Positions 33,335 through 45,100 of a stretch of 64,000 bases of DNA are shown piece after piece; position 1 is the first letter of the stretch; each line of letters begins with the position of its first letter. Source of the DNA: Pleodorina starrii (taxonomy: Eukaryota > Chlorophyta > Chlorophyceae > Chlamydomonadales > Volvocaceae); the NCBI GenBank assembly GCA_030267565.1, contig BRXU01000009.1, positions 890,001 through 954,000 on the forward strand. Direction: 5' to 3'. The position numbers and the translations under genes are program-made. The notes below the pieces were generated by a model. The model had not been told where the DNA came from. It saw only the letters and a program-made list of their open reading frames with translations, and searched no databases.

Positions 33335-35454
33335 TTAAGAATCCACCACCGCCAAGTCCCGCTGCACGGCCTCGCGCTGTAGCCACGTGCGCACCTCCTC
33401 CCGGTCCGGCCCGGTCCTCCTGGCCGCCGCCGCCAGCGCCGCCTCCCAGCATCCCACCGGGCAGCCCTCCTGGAGCAGCCAGGCCAGCACGGGCACGGGG
33501 CAGTCGCCGTCCGCGACGCAGACCCCAAACACCTCCCCTGGAGCCCCCCAGGGGCAGCCCAGCTCGCGCAGGCAGCTCAGCGTGGCCAGGTCGCCGTTCA
33601 CGGCTGCCACGTAGTACGGATCGCCGTTGTCCTGCAGGCGTGTACACAACAAGATGGCCCGGGGGAATTCGGTGGCGACGAGCGATCGATTCAGATGCTT
33701 GCCAGGACGGGTGCATTCGTAGCTTGCAGGGCAGAGCATATGGTAGCATCTGGTAGCCGCCGGCAGTGCGTGGTAAAAGGGTAAACGCAAAGCCTGCATT
33801 TCTATGGCCCTACCTCCCCCGCCCAAAACGGAATTCGGCATTTCCATGACCCTTCTGCAAACGGAAGACGGCATTTCAAGTATAGCTTCCCGCAAGTGTA
33901 TCCACCTCCACCTCCACGTACCTCCATGCTGCAGCCCCGGGCCACCAGCAGACGCAGCATCTCCCCACATCCCCCCTCCACCGCCTGCCGAAACAGCGGC
34001 CCCTCGTCGGTCAAGTCCCAGCGACCTCGATGCTCCAGCAGCCAGCCCATCAGCGCCGCACTGCCAGACCGCGCCGCGCCCAGGACTGTATGCCCCCAGA
34101 TGCACGTGCGACCGTTCAAAGCATTGCAATCGTCCTTGGCCATCACCCACGCCACAACCGCCAAATGGCCGCCCTCCGCCGCGCCCTGCATCACGTGCCA
34201 CGGCACGGGGCAGCGCCGCGCGTCCAGCGCCTGCAGGAAGGCCAGGTGGCCCGCCGCCGCCGCCGAGGCGGCGGCGGCGGCGGGCCGCAGGCCCTGCGCC
34301 AGAAGGTACTCGAGCAGCGGCAGATTGCCGGCAGCACCGGCGGCGGCGACAACGGCGGTGGAGAGCGGGTAGCCGCGCGCGTGTAGCCAGGCGACGCGCT
34401 CCAAGGCGTCTGGACGAAGGGCGGCCTTGGCGCAGGCGGCGGCGGCGCCGGAGGCGCCCGGGCGGCCGGCGGCAGCGCTGCAGCCGAGCACGGTTTCCAG
34501 CCACTCGACCTTCTCCCGCCAATCGGCGGTGGGGCTGCTGACGGCTGCCAGGAGGATGGAGGCCTTGTCCACGGCGAGGAGCTGCTGCGGCAGCGGGATA
34601 GGTTCCCGCTGCAGCGCCGCCGCTGCCGGCAGCTGCGGGTTCCGTCCCTGCGGCGGCGGCGCTGCACCGTCCTGGCCGGGCGATGGCAGCTCGGGTCCCA
34701 GCGAATCGGCGTGCAGGCGTTGCAGCGTTGCCAGGTCGCAGCCCTCTGCCGCGGCCGCCAGCAGGCCCGAAACACGCACGGCGTCACGCGGAAGCGGTAG
34801 CGACGAGCCGCAAGTGTGCCGCCGCCGCAGCGCCTCCATCAGGCCCACGTGACCGCCGCGCGCGGCGGCGTACACCGCCGCCCTGTCGCACGGGCAGCCG
34901 CTGGCGAGTAGCCACTCGCACGTAGCGACCTGCCCAGCTCCCGCCGCCGCAGCGAGGGATCCCGCCCAGGGACAGCCCCGCTCCCGGAGCCACTCGCATA
35001 TCTCCAGACAGCCTGCGGCCGCGGCGGCTTCAAGCACGGTTGAAATAAGCTTGTTGCTGCTGCCCTTTACTGGTCGGGGTTTGGCCTGAAGGACTATTCC
35101 AGCGCTTGCAGCCACGATCTTCAGGTTGGGGAGGCAGCCGCTCGTCGCGGTGAGGAAGAGCAAATCACGCCGCTGGCTCAGCGAAAAAGAGGACATGCTG
35201 TTGCGGCAGGCCCAGCGCCAGGCGAAGGCGTGCGCGGGCACGGGCTGTGAGAGGCGCACGATGACGAAGACGCGAAACGTTGCCAACAGCGCCTTGTTTA
35301 CAAGGCGCACGGTGCATGCGATCTCGTTTGGGGGTAGGAAACTGGCGATGGTCTCGATGATCCCGGGCAGGGAAATGCGTGAGGCGTCGATAGTACAAGA
35401 GGCATGGATCTGTTCTTCGACGTCTTTGACCTGATGGTAAACTGACGAGCTCAT
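33335..35454 (-). CDS. F-box-like / ankyrin-like repeat protein, 609 aa
   Basis: Two exons, 33922-35454 and 33335-33631, are joined by a 290-nt GT-AG intron (donor GAG|GTACGT, acceptor CCTGCAG), phase 0. Residues of about 25-75 (SLPGIIETIASFLPPNEIAC..RLVNK) look like an F-box-like helix set, followed by RLSQPVPAHAFAWRWAC. This opening is typical of a large volvocine family of ankyrin-type proteins. The rest is degenerate ankyrin-like repeats with the recurring signature CEWLRERGCPW / AWLLQEGCPVG and Ala-rich helices, which continue through the second exon. F-box proteins usually act as substrate adaptors of SCF ubiquitin ligases, with repeats binding the target; that role is inferred. The 290-nt intron has an open frame on this strand, which can mislead a single-exon model (stop at 33802). 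Confidence 0.8.
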
Positions 35455-38076
35455 TTATGTTTACGATACTCGATATCGCCCCTTGTAAAGGCTTGTAAGG
35501 GACCGGCTCACTAACGCCCTTGAATGACTACTGTGAGACAAACTCAAACCATGGCCTTCGCCCAAATCAACTACCAGTGTCCAAAACTGTACACATGATA
35601 TATGGGTACAGTTGTATCATGTGATTTGGAAGCAAACCTCGCTGATGGGGGCACTCCTGCTCTGGAACCGTTGATTTCGGAGCCACACAATGGCGGGGAC
35701 TCATCGAGCCCCGCACTATCCTTCGAACAAGGGTCCACGTTTTTCAGCATTTAGCCCGCCTAATGCTGCGCTGTGCCCCAAGGGTCGTACAAGTTCTTTG
35801 CCATTCGATTTCCCGCGGCCGTGCGTGGCCTGCCAGGCTTTACATGTGAACCGTTACTCCAGCCGCACTCCTGCACCTCCTGGCAGCACGCAGGAGCACA
35901 TGGACTGCTCGAAGTGGGTGATGTAGAGAAGCGTTCGGACATTTCGCTGCTGAGATGCGTTCCCTAGTCAAGCCGGGTGTACCTGACCTACCTGACGCAC
36001 GGCCCATTGACGCACGGCCCATTGCGGGGGCAGCAGGGGCCAGGAAGAGAGGTAACTCCGGGGCCAAAATGCTTACAAGGTATCATGCCCCAAGAAAGCC
36101 CGCCTGGTGACTTTGCCGCATGCGTCTGCTATCAAAAACCTAAACCTAATAGCTGCTCCGCGGCAACCCAAGCGTTTGTCATTACGGCAATAATGCAATA
36201 TGAACAATACGTGCCAACCAGTGGAGGCAAGGCATCGTGAACAGGACTCGAACTCTCGAAGCCAGCCAGTCAGCCCCGCCGCGCCAGCAAACGTATGCGA
36301 CGTAGGACAATCGACGGAAGGAAACACTGCGACGATCTTCACATGGAAGCGCTCTTACTTTTCTTCTTCAGGGCTTCACCCCGTTGAATCACTTTCACTC
36401 GTGGCCCATGCCGCGCGACACAACAGCCACACAGACGCGCAAACTCTGCGACCCATTACTTATTCCAACCGCAAAACTTAAGCCATCGCGCCAGGCTGCG
36501 AACACCACAGCAGCGCCAATAGTCAGCTCAGCTCGTACGACACCCGCCGTACCTGCCGCTCAGAATTCATCACGGCACAGTACGAGCAGTCAAGCTAAAG
36601 CCCCGACCCTCTCTAACATTTTCCTACGCTCTCAGCCCTTCTCCGCAGTTCCTAGCCGGCACATCTACATACTTTTCAGACCGTTCAATGTCAGCCCTGA
36701 CACACCTCTTCAACACCGATTACACACATCCCCAGTGCCTCCAGTGCCGCCTTAAGCTCGAAAAGAAGTCAATGCCGCGCATGCGGTGAGCATCCCTCCT
36801 CCTGCCAGGCAGCCGCAAACAACGCACCCCAAACAATATGAAACATAAGATCAAGACAGGTTGCAACCAGCGCATCCCACGGCAGCGCGGCCACGAGCCG
36901 TAAGCTCGCGTTTCAGGGCAGATGCCCTCCGCCGCGGAACATCGGTACACCCCCCGCATCGCAGCACCCACGCAGCAGACCAGAACGAGGGTTAATAACT
37001 CGAACCGCATCGATGGAACGGAGGCGGAGTTGGCACACGGGCCCTCGCTGGCACACGTGCCCACAAGAACCCGAGGGACCGCCGCACGCACACACGCACC
37101 CGCACTAGTGCCCTGCCAAAAGTCGGCCCGCAGATACGCAACCCACACTGCTAAACCGTGCCCCGGAGTTGCCCGCGGCCCGCCACGCAAGCCTTGCTCC
37201 ATCCCGGTCGGAGGCCGCGGCAGAGACCGCTGGTTTGGCGGTTCCCGGGCGCGGGGCAGGCGGGTGAGCGGCATTCATAGGCCAGTATCCGTAACGTCAG
37301 CCGGTTAACGTCAAAGCTTGCCATCCACAGTTCAACCCCCGCCGGGGCAGAGGGCCCCCACCGGTTCTCACCCGCGGCCAGGCCGCCAGGAGCGCCAGGA
37401 GCAAACAACCCGGGGCCGGCAGCGGACGAAGAGGAACTCGAGCAGTTGGGTTGGTAGCTTCTCGACTTGTAGCATCACTCACAACACATCAAACGGCCCG
37501 CTGCAAAATGTGGAGCTAAACGGGATGTGTGCCACACGCGCAAACATCCCGTCGCTCACCGGGACCCGGTGCTGTTCCGATCGGCGCCAGGCCCTTGTCA
37601 CCACAAGCCCTGGTCACCGCAAGCGAGGTGACGCACATCAGACAGCCGGTGGAGATAGAGTTAGTGGAGACCAGTGGAGAGCAGCTGGGGCGCCTGCGCT
37701 TGGGCGGCGCGCGCAGCGAAGGCCACGCCGAAACCCTCGCGATCCCCTGGTACGACATTGTGTACGGCAGCTGCCAGGCCAGGCCAGGCCCGGTCCGGCC
37801 CAGCTCTGGCTGACCGTCAGCACTAAGATCAATGTCCCGACCTGGAATTACCCTCGAAAGAATTGCTACCCTCGGCAGATCTCGGGGAACTAACCCCAAA
37901 CTGACATACGCCCTCTACACAACCTCTAAACACACGTGACACGGCCAGCGCTCAACTCCCCATACCTCAAACCCGGCCCGCACACGCAACCCCGTGCCCC
38001 GCCGTGTCCCCATGCCAGCGCTCTCCCCGCTCTCCGCCCGCTCCTCTCCTGCTTCCTCAGCTGCTGCTGAATGCGC
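35455..38076. other. Intergenic region without a convincing gene
   Basis: Only short, unconserved-looking open frames occur on both strands. A small tandem duplication of GACGCACGGCCCATT is at about 35995-36024. GC content is mixed. I see no domain motif, RNA gene or transposon end. Confidence 0.5.
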
Positions 38077-38754
38077 TCAGATGCTGAACGCTCCCGGGGT
38101 GTGCATGACCTCCAGCTCGATCTTCTCCGCCTCTTCCTGGCCCAGCCCGAGCATCTCCTGCAGCTGCAGCAGCGTGGCAAAGTTGGGCGGCACCTCCGCG
38201 TTCTGCAGGTGCAGCTTGTACAGGTCCACGAGCTCGGCCTTGGTGTGATGGCCGTCCAGCAGAGGCGAGCGGCAGATGCTGTTCTCCGCGAGCGCGCGGC
38301 CGAGCTCCATGTAAGCGCGCGCGGGCTCGCCGGTCTTGAGGAAGGCGATGGCCTTCGTTATATGGGCGGCCTGGCGCGTCCGCGCGAGCGCGCGCTGGTA
38401 GCTGCGCGGGTCTTGCTGCGGGCTTGGAGGCACCGGCAGCACCTCGTCGGTCTCCGTGACGGCGGGTTTGCGCTTCCTGTTCTTGAGGATGACCGCTGAG
38501 AAGAGCGTCGCCAGGCCGAAGACGATTAGCGGCGGAATCCAGCAGGGCGGTTGCGTATAATCTCGTGTACATGTTCTTGAGTTGCTGGGGACGAGTATCG
38601 TGACCTCAGACTCTGGGGTCATCGCTCTGACCGATACGGTGGCCCGCCGTCCGCTGAGTTGGACGCGTGAGCGAGCAGCTGCACATCTTTTTGAACACTG
38701 AGCTGGGTGCGCTAAAGACTGGGTACGTCTAGCAAGCAAGCTTTCAAGGGTCAT
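38077..38754 (-). CDS. Probable plastid-targeted single-pass membrane protein, 225 aa
   Basis: This is a single-exon frame from ATG at 38754 to TGA. The first about 45 residues are rich in Arg, Ser and Ala with few acidic residues (e.g. RCAAARSRVQLSGRR), as in chloroplast transit peptides; a mitochondrial presequence is the alternative. One hydrophobic segment (WIPPLIVFGLATLFSAVIL, about residues 72-90) is followed by a basic KNRKRK stop-transfer. The remainder is a soluble helical domain (ITKAIAFLKTGEPARAYMEL ... LQLQEMLGLGQEEAEKIELE) ending HTPGAFSI. I do not recognise the family. It is transcribed divergently from the golgin gene with 395 bp between start codons. Confidence 0.65.
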   Translation of the reverse strand: MTLESLLARRTQSLAHPAQCSKRCAAARSRVQLSGRRATVSVRAMTPESEVTILVPSNSRTCTRDYTQPPCWIPPLIVFGLATLFSAVILKNRKRKPAVTETDEVLPVPPSPQQDPRSYQRALARTRQAAHITKAIAFLKTGEPARAYMELGRALAENSICRSPLLDGHHTKAELVDLYKLHLQNAEVPPNFATLLQLQEMLGLGQEEAEKIELEVMHTPGAFSI

Positions 38755-39149
38755 CTTCAGGACTGCGGCGAAGGTTCAGGCCAAGAGGCACGGAGACCGC
38801 AAGCTTGCTACACAAGTGTTTCAGGTGAGTCACTTTATAGCAAGGAGTGAATGCCGAGGTGAACAGAAGCGATGCCTATTGGAATACGGCGGAGGAGAAC
38901 CGCCGTGGGGCCCGTGCAACACTCAATGGCACCCCAATCGCGTTCCCAGCTCTAGGTGAGTATCCTCACTAATGAGACATAAGTGCATCTTTACAAAGTT
39001 GTAGCTTTATACAGGCAAAAGCTTGCCCAACCTTTTGGTAGTTGCGACCATCACAGCTTCGCTAGGCTTGGCGCGGACATTTTTACCCGGCAGATCTGCC
39101 CTGTTCTACGCCCCTTGTTGTTGCCGCGCCAGATGACCTAGGCTTCAAA
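38755..39149. promoter_or_regulatory. Putative bidirectional promoter
   Basis: This 395-bp gap lies between the ATG of the minus-strand membrane-protein gene and the ATG of the golgin gene. Both promoters and 5' UTRs must lie here unless upstream non-coding exons exist. No specific box was identified. Confidence 0.45.
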
Positions 39150-42100
39150 ATGTGGGGAGTTATAGCCGGGGCAGCTTCGCGAGCTCAAAACTTGGCTTCC
39201 AACGTCAAAAGCGTTCTCCTCGACGAGCAGGACGCAAGCCAACAGGTATTGCATTTAGCCCTGAGACGAGCTGTTCCCGGCAGTTCGACCGTCTTTACCA
39301 ATTCAAGCACCTGCCTGTCCGTCCGACCGGCTGAAGCTGTGTGTAATTCACAATTACCGACATTATCTTTCAGGAGTATGACGACGCTGGTACGCCTGTG
39401 GAGTATACCAGGTGCGTCGAAGCAGGGACGATGATCCCGCGCTTAAACGGAGTTGCAACGGCTCTGCCTCGAACCTATCGCCGCTCCGCAGGCATAACCA
39501 CGGACCTTTCGATCAGGACGGCCCTTTGAAGGACGGCGAATTCGACAGCTTTGGAGAGCTGCCGCCTGAGCTGCCGCCGGTGAGCTCGCGGGCGGAGGAC
39601 CCCGCCTCCGGAGCCGATGGCGCAGGCACCCAGCAGCACCCGCCGCAACCGCCAGCGGCGGTCTCCCCTGCAATATCTGCAAGGCAGCAAGCAATGGACG
39701 GGATCGGTGATTCAACTCACCCGGGCGGTCACGCTTTTCCGGGCGAGGCGCATCCGGAAGGCGCTGGTGGAACCCCAGGCGGGCGAGGTGCAGCTCCTGG
39801 CGCGTCTCTGGGAGTGGGTCGCATGCTGGGCTCAGCCACGTCCACGATGTCCTTCTTCACCTCCGCCTCGTCAGTTCTCCAGAAAGTCGCGACGCACGTG
39901 GCAGGGGCGGAGGAGGCCGTGGACGGCACCAAGCAGAAGCCGCAGGTGGAGCTGCTGAAGCAGCAGCTGATTGAGGTCACCATTGAGAACGACGGCTTGG
40001 TGGCGGAGGTGACGCGGCTGACGCGGGCCCTGGAGGACGCGGAGGACAGCGCCGAGCTGTTGCAGGTGGGGAGGGGTGCCGTGACAGCCCCTGACAGTCC
40101 AAACAATGTTGCAGGTGGGGAAAAAATGGGGATGAGGAAGAGTGCCGTGACAGTCCAAACAATGACAATCCAAACACGAGCGCCGAGCTGTTGCAGGTAG
40201 GGGGGGGGAAAGGGAGATGAGGACGAGAGTGTCATCACAGTCAAACAATGACTAGTTCAGGAAGGGTCTGGGGAGTCGTGCGTACTCGAAAGCGGCGACA
40301 TTTACATGCCGCGCTGCAAAGGAGGTGTCTGTGGGCGCGGCGTGAAAAACGTGCGTGGAAGCGGCGCCGCTTACGACGGCTGTAGGCACTACCGGGCTGA
40401 GCCCCGCTGCCGCCGCCGCTGTTGCCGCCCCGTATGGTCAGGCCCAGTCGCAAACGGCGGCGCTGCTGCGGCAGGAGCTGACCACAGAGCAGGTGGCCCA
40501 TGAGGGGACCCGGCGGGAGGTGGAGAAGCTGACGGCCAAGTTGCGACAGGTGAGGTGCGTTAGTGGCCCAAGAAGGAGGAGGAAGGGGTCGAAGGAGGAG
40601 GCAAGGGGTTGAAGGAGCAGGAAGGGGCCGAAGGAGGAGGAAGCGGTCGAAGGAGGAGGCAATGGGTCGATCGAGGTGTTTTGGACTTTTCATGATGTGG
40701 TTTTGATTGCTGCGGTCAGGGTGTTGCACGCAGGTGGCCCAACGGTGTGCTGTTTGCCAGTGTGGCATTTGAAGTCCTGATACGTCCTGGCTCCGTCCAA
40801 AGTACCCTTCCCGCTGCGCTGTTCGGCTCGGTCACCTTGCATGGGTATTTTCTAGTTTGATTCCGTCACTTGCTGCTCGGTTTCTTTTTTTCACTCGAGC
40901 GCACCCGGCAACCCCTCCTCCCTGATTGTCTCTCCCTCCCTCCCTCAGTTGGAGCAGCAGTTGGAGAGCGACGCCGCGGACGTTGCTCAGCACGACTCGT
41001 TTTGGAAGACGGAGCTGCAGCAGCAGCGCACGGTGGCGACACAGGTAGGTGGCCGAAGGCTGGGCTGGGCCCCCCTGGGCGCTTCGCGCTGGGGCCCCGT
41101 GCGCCCGAAAAATAAACAGTTCGAAGGCAGGGAAACAGGGGAACAGGGGCGGCCCCCTTGGGAGTGTCGCGGGTAGAGAATGGGTCGGGCTGGGCGCGGC
41201 AAAAGACAGCGGCGCCCTGCGCAGCCTTCTGCGTTCGTGACTTGAACAGCTCGCAGATGCGCAGAAGCAAAGGCGCAGAAACTTACGGAAACCTGGCTGA
41301 TGCCAACCCGCGAAGCCGGGCGAGTCCCATGCGCCCGCCTCCGCATCTGCCTCTCAGGCCCAGGCCCGCGTGGCTGAGCTGGAGGCAGTGGTGGAGCAGC
41401 TGCACAAGCAGCGAGACGCTGCAGGGACCATGTGCAAGGTACGAAGGAGGCAGAATGTCGTACTCGTGCGCGACCTCGTAACACGGGGCATACCTACGTT
41501 TGGGAGCTGCGACGTGCACCGTGTGTGGGTGTTTGATTTCGTGGCCAGCGTAGTGGACCCATGCCTGAGCCCTGCGTCCAAGAACCCTCTGCGGATAGCT
41601 GGGATCATCCGTGGCCTTCCGCCTCTTGCCGCTTGCCCCCACCAACACAGTAACGCCTCTTGCCCCTTGCCCCGCCAACAACTTTTGCCTCTTCATCAAC
41701 GCCGTCTGCCTCTTGCCCCACCCCACCAATGTACCAATCCCATAGGCGGATGGCGTTGATGCGTCTGCCGCGGCTGACGCCGCCGCCGCTACAGCGGCTG
41801 CTGAGGCGCGAGTTGCGGCGCTGGAGGCGCAGCTGATGGCCTCGCAGGCGGCCATGGAGGAGGCCGAGCGGCGCGCCGCCGCCCTCACGTCGGAGCTCGC
41901 GGCGATTCAGCGGGCGGCAGACGAGGCGGCGCAGCGTCACGCGGAGGAGCTGCGCCACGCGGCGGCGGAGGCCGCAGCGGAGCTGCAGACGCTGCGGGAC
42001 CAGGCGGGAGCGGGCACTGGCGCGGCGGAGGCGGCGCTGGCTTCCGCCGCCGCGGCGGCGGCCAGGGCGGAAGCCGCGGAGGCGCGCGCGGCGGAGGCGG

Positions 42101-45100
42101 AGGCCAAGGTCCAGCAGACGGAGGCGCGGGCGGCGGAGCTGCAGTCGCAGGCGGAGGTGCTTAGGGAGGAGGTGACGGCGGCGGAGGCGCGGGCGGCGGG
42201 AGCGGAGGCGGCGGCGGCCGGCGGTGCCACAGTCGAGTCGGAGCTGAGGAGGGAGGTTGAGGAGGCGCAGGCGGCGCTGGCGGCCGCGCGGGAGGAGCTG
42301 CGCGCGGCGGTGGAGCGCGGCGCCGCCGACGCCGACGCGGCGGCGCAGCTCCGGAACCGGCTCGCGGACCTCGAGCGCCAGTCGGACGAGCAGCGGGAGG
42401 CGCACCGCGCCGCCCTGGCAGCGGCGGAGGGACGCGCCTCCGAGGCGGAGGCTGCTGCAACGGCGGCCCGCGCAGCCGCCGCCGCGGCGGCGGCGGCGGC
42501 CGGCGGCGGAGCCGCCGCCGACGGCGACGACGACGACGGCCCGCTTGCGAGCATGCGCGAGCAGTTGGAAATGATGAAGGAGTTGTTTGAGGACGAGCAG
42601 AGGTTTGGGCTGCAGCACCGGCAGCAGCTGGAAGAGGAGCGGACGGCGCACGGCGCGACGCGGGCGCGTGTGGCTGAGGTGGAGGAGGAGGTACGGCAGC
42701 TGCAGGCGCGCCTGGCGGAGGCGGAGGCCCACGCGGCGGAGGCGGAGGCGAGGCTGAGTGACGCCGCCGCCGACGCCGCGAGGCGGATGGAGGCGGCGGA
42801 GGGCGCCGCGGCGGCGCTGCGGGAGGAGCTGAGGGCGGCGGAGGCGGCGGCGCGGGAGGCGGCGGAGGCGGCGGAGAAGCGGGTGGCGGAGGCGGCTGCG
42901 GAGGCGGAGGCGCTGCGGGGCGAGGCGACGCGGCGGGAGGTGGCGATGGCGCAGTTGGAGCGGGCGCTGCAAGAGGCAGGGGTAAGGGAGCGGCCCGTTC
43001 CTCTGAAAGCAAGCTAGAAACGCACTTGTTCTTGGCCCCACGGCCCGTCCGCGCCGCTCTCCCCACACCTCGTTTGTACCGCAGGAGCGTGAGAGCCAGG
43101 GCGCATCGTCCCTCGCGTCTGAGCTGGCGGAGGCGCGGCGCCAGTGCACGGCGGCGGAGGCGCGCGCGGCGGCGGCGGAGGCGGCGGTCGCCCAGCTGGA
43201 GGGCAGCCTGGCGGAGGCACGGGCCGCCGTTGCAGATCAGGAGGGCGCGGAGGCGCAGCTCCGAGACCAGGTGGCGGAGGCGCAGCGGCAGCTTTCGGAG
43301 CGGGAGGAGGGCTGGCGGGCGGAGCTGGAGAGCAGCGCAGCAAAGGTAAAAGGGCAGGATGGAGCGCGGCTGGGCTGTGTCGCTCGTGTGTTTGTTGCTT
43401 CTTGTCCGGAAGGTCCCTGTCTGTGTGTGTATGCGCTTAGTGCTGTTTGCGTCTTTTGGAGATGGTGCGGGAGGAGATGTTGGCTGCGCTTCTCCCTGTT
43501 CGGTCTAGCCTCCGCCTGTACCACAGAAAAGGCGGGCGGCTCTTATTTTGCTGGGTCGTAAGCTTGCGCGCATGCGCGCGGATTCGGCGCTTGTCCGCGC
43601 AGGTCGCCGAGCTCGAGGCGCATATGAGGGCCTTGGGCGAGGAGAAGGAGAGGCTCTCGGCACAGCTGGAGGCGGAGCGAGAGGAGCGGCAGAGGGGCGG
43701 CACGGAGGCTGATGCGCGGGTGCATCTGGTGAGAGGGGCTGAGGAGACGGATACAGCAGCGAAGGGACGAAGGGCTGGTGAGGGGCTGAGAAGACAGATG
43801 CAGCAGCGCAGGGAAGGTCTGGTTAGGAGCTGAGAAGACATACAGCAGCGAAGGGACGAGGGGCTGGTGAGGGGCTGCGGCTGTAGGGCTGTGGGGGTAT
43901 GGGGAAGTGTAGGGCCGTCGAGGGCTGTGGGGAAGAACAGAACAGAGCGTTTGGTCACCTACACAAAACATGTGAATTATGGTATATAACTTCGGGTTAC
44001 CAACCCGTTACCTCTTTCTTTCAGCTGAGCCAGCGGCTGGCAGCGGCGGAGGCGGACGCTCAGGTCCTGCTTGCGAAGGTGGAGGCGGCGCAGACGCAGT
44101 GCCAGCGCACGAGCGAGGAGGCGGCCGCGGAGCGGACCGCGGCGGCGGCGGCGGCGCAGCGCGCTGCACAGGAACTGGAGGCCGCGCGGCGGCTGGAGGA
44201 GCGGGTGGCGGAGGAGGCGCGGGCGCGGGAGGAGATGGGCCGGCGGGCGGAGGCCGCGGAGGCGGCGGGCCGGAGGTGAGGTGGCGGTGGGGATGAAAGC
44301 GGTGGTGGTGGTGGTGGTGGTGGTGGTGGTTGTAAAGGACTGCCGCACCTGCGCCTCTTGGGCATGGGAGGACGGACGCTACACGGGCCCTGATGTCGTC
44401 CGACGCTGCCGCTCCCGCCTGCTGCCGCACATGCCTGCTGCCGCGCTTGCGCGGGAAGGCCCAACCGCCGCTTCGCCAAGCCCACTCCGCCCCCGTTGAC
44501 CCAAACGTGCATTGCGCCTTTTGCTGCCCCAAACCCTGCCCTGTCCCGTCCCGACGCCGTCTCCGTCTCCGCTGCGGTATCTTCTTTTTGCCCCGGTGCC
44601 AACGTCGCCGCGATTCGCCTTCGCTGCTGCTGCGGATCGCCGTCACTGCGCCTTCCTTCCGTCTTCTCCACTCCTCCCCTCCCGTCCCCCGACAGGCTCC
44701 AGGAGACTCTGGACGCGTCGGAGTCTGCCCGCCAGCAGTTGGTTTCGGAGCTTCAGCAGCAGCGCGCCGCCTCTGCCGCCGCCGCCGGCAGCAGCAGCGA
44801 GTTGGTTTCGGAGCTGGCGGCCGCGTCGCAGCGCATGTCCTCGCTGCAGACGCAGGTGGCGCAGCTGCAGCACGCGCTGGATGATCAAGCCAACAGGTCG
44901 CAGAGCGTGCTGCAGGTGCGTTGGGTGTGGGTGGTAATCATGACGGGAACCGCAGGGAAAGCACGGGTGCTGCGGGTAGGGGTGGGGGTGGGGGTAGTAA
45001 TAGAGGCGAAGCAGGTGCGTGGGACGGTGCGGTGCAGCGGTCCGCAGCGGTCCGGTGGTTGTGGAAGAGCGGACGGGGCGCGAGCGCGAGGCGGGCATCT

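Noticed and set aside
33802..33921. Gly/Tyr/Lys-rich extension of the F-box-like/ankyrin-like protein into the intron
   Set aside because: A GTACGT donor at 33921 and an in-frame acceptor exon with ankyrin-like sequence (33335-33631) explain the data better.
36384..37893. Several 120-190-codon open frames on both strands
   Set aside because: No recognisable motif, inconsistent composition and mutually overlapping; not supportable as genes.
41605..43149. Long minus-strand Arg/Leu-rich and Ala/Ser-rich frames over the golgin coil
   Set aside because: They are antisense to a well-supported coiled-coil exon series; GC-rich Ala/Glu codons leave the other strand open.
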